A DNA stretch of 64,000 bases from contig OY776130.1 of assembly GCA_963675135.1 (NCBI GenBank), positions 20,204,001-20,268,000 on the forward strand, written 5' to 3'. The position numbers were made by a program, and so were the translations under genes. The stretch is from Galeopsis tetrahit (lineage: Eukaryota; Streptophyta; Magnoliopsida; Lamiales; Lamiaceae). Position 1 is the stretch's first letter; the number at the start of each line of letters is the position of its first letter. Shown here in pieces: positions 55,381 to 64,000 of this stretch. The notes beneath the pieces are model-generated. The model worked only from the letters and a program-made list of their open reading frames with translations. It was not told the origin of the DNA and ran no database searches.

Positions 55381-56396
55381 TTCAAATACCGAAGTAACCT
55401 CTTGACCGCACCCCAATGAAGATCAGAAGGAGCGTGCATGAATTGAGAGAGTTTGTTCACAGCAAAGGCAATGTCAGGTCTGGTGAGGAGCAGATACTGA
55501 AGACTGCCAAGCACTTGACGATAGACAGTGGGGTCAAAAGCAGGACTGCCATCGTGAAGAGAAAGAGACACCTGTGGCAAGAGGGGTTTGAACAGGCTTA
55601 GCATAAAGCATGTTGTGACCAGCAAGCAGATCCGTAATATATTTGTGTTGAGACAGAAAGCACGAGTCTCGAGTTCGAAGCACTTCCACTCCAAGAAAAT
55701 AGGATAAGGAGCCGAGATCCTTAATAGAGAACTTGGATGCCAGATTGGAAACCACCGTGGTCATAAAACTGTCACTGTTGCCTGTGAGAACTAAGTCATC
55801 CACGTAGATCAGAAAATAAGCTAGAACACCCTGATGAGCATAAACGAAGAGGGATTCATCCGACTTGGTACACACAAAGCCAATGGATATCAAGAAGGTC
55901 CGCAAGGCATTATACCAAGTGCGTGGGGCTTGCTTGAGGCCATAAATAGATTTACGGAGCTTGCAGACGAGGCTGGGACGATCAGAGTCAGAGAAACCCG
56001 GGGGTTGGGACATATAAACCTCATCAGTAAGGGTGCCGTGAAGGAAGGCATTGTTTACATCAAACTGTATGAGAGGCCAGTTACGAGAGACAGTAATGCT
56101 AAGAACAATCCGGATAGTAGCAAGCTTGACAACCGGACTGAAAGTTTCAAAGAAGTCGATACCCGGTCGTTGATGAAACCCCTTGGCTACCAACCGAGCT
56201 TTAAATTTATCAACAGATCCATCCGGCTTTCTTTTGATACGGAATACCCATTTTCAGCCAACCACATTTTGCGAAGGAATCGACGGTACGAGATCCCAAG
56301 TACCATTACGCAGGAGAGCATTATACTCCTCAGACATAGCTGTTCGCCAGCGTGGATCTTTAAGGGCCTGTGTAACAGTAGTTGGTTCAACATCAA
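55350..56396 (-). pseudogene. Copia reverse transcriptase, frameshifted
   Basis: 56193-55534 holds ARLVAKGFHQRPGIDFFETF, LIQFDVNNAFLHGTL and the catalytic YVDDLVLTGN. After a frameshift at about 55590 the connection domain continues (YRQVLGSLQYLLLTRPDIAF). The start around 56230-56400 has a stop inside the KWVFRIK block. Confidence 0.88.
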
Positions 56397-56433
56397 TAGA
56401 AGAAGTGACGGTTAGACAGTACCTCGGATTTGG

Positions 56434-57120
56434 TTAGATGATGTTGTTCCTGGAGCGAGTAATCATGGGATGGTGATGTGTAGGAGCCATAGGGGGATCC
56501 GGTGATGGAGGGGCAGCAGGGGGTGCCGGCGTAGGCGAGGGCACTGGTGGTGCCTCAAAAGGAGTGGTTGTGATCGGTATTGGTGGGGGGTTAGGGATCG
56601 GGTGATCGTTTGTGGATGGAGGTGGTGGGGTGACGAGTTTGGGTGGTGTGGCGAAGGGTAGGACAGATTCGACGAAGTCCACATGACGGGAGATATATAT
56701 CCTGTTGGTGGATCGATCGAGGCAGAGATATGCACTTTGGGTGGGAGAGTAACCAACAAACACACAAGGCGTAGATCGGTTATCAAGTTTGTGAGCGGTG
56801 TAGGGGCGAAGCCAAGGAAAGCATAGGCAACCGAACACTCGGAGTTTGGTGAGATTTGGAGGACGACTAAACAGTTTCTCAAAGGAAGAAAGCATGTCAA
56901 GGGCTGGTTTGGGTAGGCGATTAATGAGGTATATGGCTGTGGAGATAGCATAGGGCCAAAAGGTTAGGGGCATGGAAGCAAGATGGAGTAGGGCTAAGGC
57001 CGTGTCAACGACATGGCGATGATGGCGTTTGGAGGCACCATTGTGCTCTGGAGTGTGAGGCGGAGTTGTTAGGTGAGTGATTCCATGAGATGTGAGAAAG
57101 GAGCGTAGGGCTAGGTATTC
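56434..57120 (-). pseudogene. Copia integrase, 3' part
   Basis: Begins EYLALRSFLTSHG with HNGASKRHHRHVVDTALALL (the catalytic Glu of VERRHRH-type motifs is replaced by Lys in ASKRHHRH). It ends in a Pro-rich linker and HPMITRSRNN. The 5' part lies beyond the CACTA insertion. Confidence 0.88.
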
Positions 57121-58953
57121 CACTACAAAAAATGCCTCGATTAGAGACCGATTTTAAGACCGTAAAGGCGGTCTCAACACACGTTAGAGACCGATTTGAG
57201 ACCGTTTTATGGTGGTCCTTATTCGCTTGGTACCTGATATTCAGAGACCGAATTTATGAAACGATCTCAAATTAGAGACCAATTTAGAGACCGACAATTC
57301 GGTCTTATAACAGTCCCTAAACGTGAGCCGGCCCGACCTATTTTCGGGCCCTAAAACACATATCGATCTCTAGTCTATAATTAGGGACCGAATATTCGGT
57401 CACTAAATAATAAAACACATATCTTCCATTGCCATTAATTTTTTCTCAGAATCTCTTCTCCACAAAATTAAAATTAATCTCTTCTCTACAAAATAAAAAT
57501 TAATCTCTTCTCTACAAAATAAAAATTAATCTCATTGTCATAACAACATTTTAGAATATAGACTTTTGTTATCAAATGAGAATTTCATTCATCACAACCT
57601 AATTAAATGTTTTGATAACTCATTCAATAGATCAACTAAATGTTGACAAAGTGAGGAAATATAAAAACTCTACATCAAAAGAAACATAAATAATAAATAA
57701 AATTTGTTCACCCGTTCCCTTAGGTACTAGTATTTGATTTATGAAGATAACACTGTCCCTGATCTATATTATTTACTACTATTATACATATCTATTAATT
57801 ATATGATGTAATATACATTGAAAGAAAATTATCATAATGTGAACACTTCATAAATTAATTAATTTGAGAAATATGAGAAAACATTAATTTAACGAAGAGG
57901 GAATGAGAAATCTTACGTTGAATTTGAAACGAGATCTTCAAACTGATATTGGAAAGGAAAATCAAGGAATGACCTATTTAGAAACTGGTTTGTGGGTTAA
58001 AATTGAGAGAATGACATGTGATATATATGGGCTATTTATTCGCAAGAATGGGGCGTGGGCTGAGCTTTCTTCCGGAGTGTTCAGAGACCGCTAAAATCGG
58101 TCTCTGAAAACAAACAGCTTGATTTGATACCGATTTGAGACCGCAAAAAATCGGTCTATAAACACAACCGCCTAATTTGGGACCGAAAAATCGGTCTGTA
58201 CTGTTTAAAATTATTCATATCTCTTAAAATATACATATAATCGCCAATCTGATTTGTCTCTCCCAACGATGGATAAATATTCCTCTTCTTCTAAATTCGA
58301 TTCCTCCATCTCGAACAAAGTCATAAAGTCAGATTCGTTGGAAGTGGAGACGATAATGTCCAATTCAATTGATTTAGAGATCGTAGTGCCTGATTTAGAG
58401 GAGATAATGAAAGATTCCACTAATTTAGATAGTGTAGTAAAAGATTCTTCTTCGGATGTGGATACTTTGTCCGAGTTTAAAGGATTTTCGCCTGATCCCG
58501 ACGGTAAGTGATCGATTCACATACGTATAAAACAACCTATCAAATTTTTTTATACCAATTAAAGAATGAATTTTTAGTCTCCAATTAAAATTCAAAATCA
58601 GAATTTTAATTTCGGTTTAGAGACTGATATTCGGTGGCTAAGTGGTCTGAAAAACATAATATTAAAGACCGAACTGAAAACATTCTCTAAACGAGCGGTC
58701 AAAATTGCTAGTCAATTAAAATTTTGGGATTCAAATTTTTTTATACCAATTAAAGACTGAATTGTCGGTCTCTAAATAAAATTCAAAATCAAAATTTTAA
58801 TTTCGGTTTAGAGACCGATAGTATTAAAGACCGAACTGAAAACAGTCTCAAAACTCAAATTTTTTTCGGATCAGTCTCAAATCAGTCTCTATTTGAGACT
58901 GATTTATGTCGGTCTCAAAACTTTGGTCTCTAATTGAGGCATTTTTTGTAGTG
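57121..58953. mobile_element. Non-autonomous CACTA element, 1833 bp
   Basis: Starts CACTACAAAAAATGCCTCGA and ends GAGGCATTTTTTGTAGTG, a perfect inverted terminus. Both sides have many subterminal GAGACCGATTT/AATCGGTCTC motifs. The flanking 3-mers are TTC and TTA; the copia frame suggests that GAA was duplicated and one copy mutated. No transposase is present. A small frame at 58269-58511 is Ser/Asp-rich and unassigned. Confidence 0.95.
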
Positions 58954-59895
58954 TTAACCACCGTTATCAGAGTACAAGGTTTTGATTTTTGTGGAGAGGT
59001 AGTTTTCAACTAGGGATTTAAATGCAACAAACGTTGGAAGGACATCAGATTTACGTTTCAACGGATAGAGCCATATATACTTAGTGAAGTGATCAACAAA
59101 GATAACATAGTATTTATAGCCATCACAAGATAAAATAGAAGAAGTCCAAACATCGGAAAATATTAATTCTAAAGGAATAGTAGATGATAAAGAAGAATCC
59201 ATAAACGGTAACTTATGACTCTTAATGCACTTATAAGACTCACAAGTGTGCTGACTCAATTCATTGAATGGAAAATTGTTTGTAGATAAGGTAAAATTCA
59301 AAATACGAGAAGACGGGTGACCAAGACGAGCATGCCAGGTGGGGACGGGCTGACGGGACACAATGAGGGCAGTGGGAGGGGAGGATGAGCAGACACCCGT
59401 AGGCCAAACATAAAGCCCATTAACGCGCGGACCTTGGAGAAGAACACTCCCCGAAGGACGCTCCATCACCTGAAAACCAAAATCAGAGAACGAAACATGA
59501 ACATTATTTTGTCGGCACAATTGAGAGACAGATAGTAAATTTCTGGACATGGAAGGAACAACAAGGGTATCCGAAAATGCTAGAAATTCTAAATTCTCAA
59601 AAAATAAGGAGCCTGTATGCGAAATAATTAATCTGTTACCATTACCAACCACCACGTCTTCACCGCCACCATAAGGAGAATGTAGGGATAGGTTAGCCAG
59701 GTCTGTAGTGATGTGGTGAGAGGCGCCCGAGTCGAGAATCCACCCCGAATGGGCTGGGGCGGAAGAGGTTGCATGTGCAGAGGGAGTGGAGTAGCCTGAC
59801 GAAGTAAGAGCTCTTGGAGATGGCACATATGATTGAATTTCGGGACATCGGCGGGCGGAGTGGCCAGGTGTGCCACAAATTTGGCACTTCCCCAT
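58954..59895 (-). pseudogene. Copia zinc knuckle, protease and integrase 5' part
   Basis: An open frame of about 310 residues: MGKCQICGTPGHSARRCPEI, WILDSGASHHITTDLAN (protease), WHARLGHPSSR (integrase zinc motif) and FSDVW-YYVIFVDHFTKYIWL to LYSDNGG, where the CACTA insertion brings a stop. The integrase Asp residues are retained in this part. Confidence 0.9.
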
Positions 59896-59899
59896 ATAT

Positions 59900-60885
59900 C
59901 ATGTCGATATTGTTGAACTGCTTTCCGTTGTCCGTCACGATCGCCTGAGGTAATCCAAAACGACAAATGATGTGTGTCCAAATGAAAATTTTCATTTGGA
60001 GAGTCGTTATGATCTTCATCGCCTTTGCTTCCACCCATTTTGTAAAGTAATCCACAACGACCACTGCAAAATCACTCCCCCTGTGCCTGTCGGGAAAGGT
60101 CCGATTAAATCAATGCCCCACTTGGCAAAAGGCCAAGAGCTATATATTGAAATTAAATCATCTGGTGGTGAATGGATGGCTGGAGCATATAGTTGACAAT
60201 TTCTGCATGTCTTCGCATAATGCATGGCGTCCTTCCTCAATGTTGGCCAAAAATATCCTTGTCGAATAGTCTTCATCGCGAGAGCATGTCCTCCAGTATG
60301 ATTCCCACACATCCCTTCGTGGATTTCTCCCGAAACAACTTCGGCCTCTTCAGTATCTAGGCATTTCAACAGTGGGAATGCGAATCCTCTTTTATAAAGC
60401 TTGTCGTTGATTATAGTATATCTTGCTGCTTGAATCTGCAGCCTTTTTGCTTTAACTTTGTTCGTTGGGAGCGTGCCATTTTTGATATATTCAAAGATTG
60501 GAATAATCCAGCTTTGCTTGCTAGTGGTTGCCTCAGTATGGGCGATCAAGTTGTACCTGATAGATGGAAAAGAGATTTTTGTTATAATTACCTCATTGAA
60601 CTCGGCCTCTCCTTTTGAGGTGGCTATGCGAGCCAAAGCATCACCTTGCGAATTCAACTCCCTCGGGACTTGCTCGAGGTATATTTGCTCGAATTTCTCG
60701 AGTAAGTTCTTGGCCAATTCCTGGTACTTCATCATCTGCTCGTTGCGAGCTTCATATTCCCCATTCACTCGGCACACGATCAAATGTGAGTCGCTATAAA
60801 TCTTTAGTCGACGAGCCCCTACTGCCATAACCATCTTCAATCCTGCGACCAATGCCTCATACTCCGATTCATTGTTGGTCGCCAA
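59900..60885 (-). pseudogene. Gypsy RNase H end and integrase
   Basis: 60885 down: ATNNESEYEALVAGLKMVMA (RNase H), DSHLIVCRVNGEY, then integrase zinc finger H-H-C-C around MCGNHTGGHALAMKT and CRNCQLY, then KWGIDLIGPFPTGTGG. A 1-nt frameshift near 60075 moves to VVVDYFTKWVEAKAM, GLPQAIVTDNGKQFNN, after which the sequence switches to copia. Confidence 0.9.
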
Positions 60886-62464
60886 GCAATCCTACAAAAC
60901 ACTTCATTTTGGTATTTTCGAGGTTAAGTGACACTATAAACGAGTTATAGAAAACAACAACCCTAGAACGAATGTGAATTGGTCATGGGTAACTCTTTTG
61001 CAACTCGTGAGACTTTTCAAAAAGAGAGAATGAGTGAATCGATGAAAGTGCACTTTCCACATTATAGTGGGATAACCTATATAGTTTTTGAGAACTAACG
61101 TATGTGATTTTCCGTAAAATGAAGAAAACATAAGGTTGTTTGGTCACCAAGCAATCCTACAAAACACTTCATTTTGGTATTTTCGAGGTTAAATGACACT
61201 ATAAACTAGTTATAGAAAACAACAACCCTAGAACGAATGTGAATTGGTAATGGCTAACTCTTTTGCAACTCGTGAGACTTTTCAAAAAGAGAGAATGAGT
61301 GAATCGATGAAAGTGCACTTTCCACATTATAGTGGGATAAACTATAGAGTTTTTTAGAACTAACGTATGTGATTTTCCGCAAAATGAAGAAAACATAAAG
61401 TTTGCTTGGTCACCAAGCAATCCTACAAAACACTTCATTTTGGTATTTTCGAGGTTAAATGTCACTATAAACGAGTTATAGAAAACAACAACCCTAGAAC
61501 GAATGAGAATTTGTAATGGTTAACTCTTTTGCAACTCGTGAGACTTTTCAAAAAGAGAGAATGAGTGAATCGATGAAAGTGCACTTTCCACATTATGATG
61601 GGATAAACTATAGAGTTTTTGAACACTAACGAATATGATTTTCTGCAAAATAAAAAAAACGTAAAGTTTGCTTAGTCACCAAGCAATCCTACAAAACACT
61701 TCATTTTGGTATATTCGAGGTTAAATGGCACTATAAACGAATTATAGAAAACAACAACCCTAGAACGAATGTGAATTGTTCATGGTTAACTCTTTTGCAA
61801 CTCGTGAGACTTTTCAAAAAGAGAAAATGAGTGAATCGATGAAAATGCACTTTCCACATTATAGTGGGATAAACTATAGAGTTTTTGAGAACTAACGTAT
61901 GTGATTTTCCGCAAAATGAAGAAAACATAAAGTTTGCTTGGTCACCAAGCAATCCTACAAAACACTTCATTTTGGTATTTTCGAGGTTAAATGACGCTAT
62001 AAACGAGTTATAGAAAACAACAACCCTTGAACGAATGTGAATTGGTCATGGTTAACTCTTTTGCAACTCGTGAGACTTTTCAAAAAGGGAGAATGAGTGA
62101 ATCGATGAAAGTGCACTTTCCACATTATAGTGGGATAAACTATAGAGTTTTTGAGAACTAACGTATGTGATTTTCCGCAAAATGAAGAAAACATAAAGTT
62201 TGCTTGGTCACCAAGCAATCCTACAAAACACTTCATTTTGGTAATTTCGAGGTTAAATGGCACTATAAACGAGTTATAGAAAACAACAACCCTAGAACGA
62301 ATGTGAATTGGTCATGGTTAACTCTTTTGCAACTCGTGAGACTTTTCAAAAAGAGAGAATGAGTGAATCGATGAAAGTGCACTTTCCACATTATAGTGGG
62401 ATAAACTATAGAGTTTTTGAGAACTAACGTATGTGATTTTCCGCAAAATGAAGAAAACATAAAG
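60876..62464. repeat. Six-copy tandem array, 266-bp unit, inside gypsy RNase H
   Basis: Units start at 60876, 61141, 61407, 61673, 61939 and 62205 (265-266 bp spacing; the last is about 260 bp). Each begins TGGTCACCAAGCAATCCTAC and includes GAATGAGTGAATCGATGAAA and CATTATAGTGGGATAAAC. The unit contains GATTGCTTGG-GACCAA, also present in the flanking gypsy codons. Minus-strand frames of about 80-88 residues in each unit end at the same TAG and resemble no known protein. Confidence 0.95.
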
Positions 62465-62728
62465 TCGAATCTTACCGCCGATGAGAAGGTTTGTCCCAAA
62501 GGACTTACTAAAACGATTCCAGATCCTGCCCGAGTGGCCGTCGATGAACAATGACCAAGGTCGCACCTCGAGTTCCTTGCTCAGATCTGGTGGGAATGTA
62601 AGTTCCACAATAAAGTCGGCGAGCACTTGGCCTTTAGTTGCAGTCCTTGGCGAGAAAGTCACACCAAACTGTCCGATCTCTACAACCCATTTTAGAAATC
62701 TACCCGCACTATCTGGCCTATGCAGAAT
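62465..62728 (-). pseudogene. Gypsy RNase H, first part
   Basis: On the minus strand TAGRFLKWVVEIGQF-type linker sequence, then ATKGQVLADFIVEL, WSLFIDGHSG (catalytic Asp) and LLIGGKIR, where the tandem array begins. The continuation is ATNNESEYEA at 60885. Confidence 0.87.
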
Positions 62729-64000
62729 CTAACGAAGTGGAAATGTTGTCAAAACCTCCACTTCATGATAAAAAAAATATGGCCTCAACTTCCTTACACT
62801 CATTACCAAAGCATCAACTAACTTTTCTAATGGGGCATACCTCAGCTCGGTATCCCTCAACGCTTGACTCACATAATAAATTGGCAAATGAGTTGTACCT
62901 TCTGCTCGAACGAGCACTGCACTTATAGCATGTTGGCTTGCGGCGAGATATAGAAACAATTTTCCCCCGGGACCGGTTTTGATAAGATTACTATATCCGC
63001 CAGATATTCTTTGAGCCCAGTAAAGGCTTGCTCACACTCCCAAGTCCATTCAAATTTTCCCTTCTTCAAAGCATCGAAGAAGGGTTTGCATTGATCTCCG
63101 ATTTTTGCTATAAATTTGTTCAATGCAGCCAATCAACCATTTAATCTCTGTACCTCTTTCACGTTTCTCGGGCTCTGCATGTCGACGATTGCTTGAATTT
63201 TACTCGGATTTGCTTCAATCCCTCTTTGACTGACCATGTGCCCCAAAAATTTCCCAGATTGAACCCCAAAGTTGCACTTCTTTGGGTTGAGCTTCATGCC
63301 ATATTCTCGCATAATATCGAACGCCATTGCCAGATGTCGAGCATGGTCTTCCTTGTGCAAACTTTTCACAATAATGTCATCTATGTAGACCTCCATTGTC
63401 TCGCTGATTTGTTGCTCGAACATTGTGTTGACCAATCTCTGGTATGTAGCCCCTGCATTTCTCAATCCAAAAGGCATTCTCTTCCATACATACATGTTTT
63501 GCTTCGTCATAAAGGTTGTATGCTTGACGTCGTCCGGATGCATAGCAATTTGATGATACCCGGCGAAGGCATCCATGAACGTCAATAACTCATGGCCAGC
63601 TGTCTAATCGACCAAATAATCTATGTGCGATATTGGGAAGTTATCCTTCGGACACGCCTTGTTCAAATCTGTAAAATCCACACATAATCTCCAAGTACCT
63701 ATTGGCTTCTTGACGAGCACTGGGTTGGCGACCCACTGAGGCTCCGTTCCTGCAATTTCGACCAATCAATTATCCACCAACTTTTTCACCTCGCTCTCCA
63801 AGGCTGCATATTTTTCCGGACCAAACTTTCTTCGTTTTTGGTGGATAGGTTTGCAGATCGCATCAACATTCAGCCGATGACAAGCATACTTGGTCTTGAT
63901 CCTTGTCACGTCCGCATGCAACCAAGCGAACACGTCCATATTTTATTTCAGAAACTCAAGAATTTCAATTTGTAAGGGCTCTGGCAAATTTATGCCGAGG
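62729..64000 (-). pseudogene. Gypsy reverse transcriptase
   Basis: The upstream part (64000-63590) has MDVFAW, PIHQKRRKFGPEKYAALESE and WRLCVDFTDLNKACPKDNFP with stops at three places. 63585-63133 is open: TFMDAFAGYHQIAMHPDD, MPFGLRNAGATYQRLVN and catalytic YIDDIIVKS. After another stop (LNG-stop-LAALNKF), the thumb/connection ANMLSAVLVRAEG-type region and YYVSQALRDTELRYAPLEKL follow. Stops are mainly of the kind made by C-to-T change. Confidence 0.9.

Larger units (their letters stand above)
54727..59893 (-). mobile_element. Degraded Ty1/copia element, 5'-truncated, with CACTA insertion
   Basis: On the minus strand from high to low coordinates: zinc knuckle CQICGTPGHSARRC (near 59885), protease WILDSGASHHITT, pre-integrase and integrase to SDNGG, a CACTA element, the rest of integrase (EYLALRSFLTSHGITHLTTP), RT (FKARLVAKGF, QFDVNNAFLHG, YVDDLVLTGN) and RNase H (CDNIGATYLCSNPVFH, ADQLADALTKPL), then a polypurine GAGGGGG and a 3' LTR. 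Several frameshifts and stops disrupt RT and RNase H. The 5' LTR and capsid are missing because the element is joined to a gypsy element at about 59893. Confidence 0.92.
59894..64000 (-). mobile_element. Degraded Ty3/gypsy element (runs off the window)
   Basis: Minus-strand order from 64000 down is reverse transcriptase, RNase H (split by tandem repeats), integrase zinc finger and integrase core, cut off at about 59893 by the copia element. No LTR is in the window. There are multiple stops and at least one frameshift (near 60075). Confidence 0.92.

Noticed and set aside
55834..56415. 193-codon plus-strand open frame
   Set aside because: Antisense shadow of copia reverse transcriptase on the minus strand.
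58269..58511. Ser/Asp-rich open frame inside the CACTA element
   Set aside because: No transposase or known domain; probably chance or a degraded captured piece.
60876..62480. The tandem array as a spliced intron of the gypsy gene
   Set aside because: GTAAGATTCG and TTTTGTAG at the edges look like splice sites, but joining them breaks the RNase H frame.
60934..62499. Family of six related 65-88-residue proteins
   Set aside because: They are the same 266-bp tandem unit translated; unit length is not a multiple of three and no domain is seen.

Overview
This window looks like nuclear DNA from a flowering plant, most likely a eudicot. It is AT-rich and carries multi-exon genes with GT-AG introns, plant-specific families (class XI myosin tail, plant acid-lipase genes, an LRR receptor-like protein) and many plant transposons: Ty1/copia, Ty3/gypsy, TRIM, LINE, SINE, Helitron, CACTA, hAT, PIF/Harbinger and Stowaway-like MITEs. 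The species cannot be named from sequence alone. No bacterial or viral gene is seen.

Layout. 1-5.9 kb: a minus-strand gene whose first exons encode a zf-XS-like zinc finger and coiled coil, and whose later exons encode pieces of a class XI myosin tail. It is decayed: a 2-bp frameshift, lost exons and a LINE in the last exon. 6-16 kb: inverted-repeat elements, a solo LTR, a broken lipase copy, several Stowaway-like MITEs, GC-rich non-coding tracts and small gene remnants. 16.1-20.1 kb: a copia element with both LTRs, lacking most of gag and broken by one stop codon. 20.4-27.6 kb: a second broken lipase copy and then an intact nine-exon lipase gene (25366-27554). 27.8-39.5 kb: a CACTA end and a Helitron-rich zone holding a helicase relic, a captured RING E3 ligase exon and a three-deep MITE/hAT/MITE nest. 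39.9-42.5 kb: a very young LTR element that encodes only Gag. 43-47.1 kb: a second intact lipase gene (44320-47096) with a duplicated promoter/first exon upstream. 47.2-50.3 kb: a 261-bp TRIM, a copia protease fragment, a GC-rich segment and a short Helitron. 51.5-54 kb: a frameshifted LRR receptor-like protein gene. 54.7-64 kb: a degraded minus-strand copia interrupted by a CACTA element and abutting a degraded gypsy polyprotein whose RNase H is split by six 266-bp tandem repeats.

How the genes relate. The only apparently functional host genes are the two lipases, paralogues with the same exon phases and a conserved Ser-Asp-His triad. The two broken copies belong to the same local cluster, and one is a segmental duplicate of the other. 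Most of the rest is transposon biology, and the target-site duplications recorded below allow the order of insertions to be read. I found no clear candidate for a wholly new biological system. The most unusual items are the zf-XS/myosin chimera, the Gag-only LTR element, the Helitron head-to-tail junction and the repeat array inside the gypsy element.
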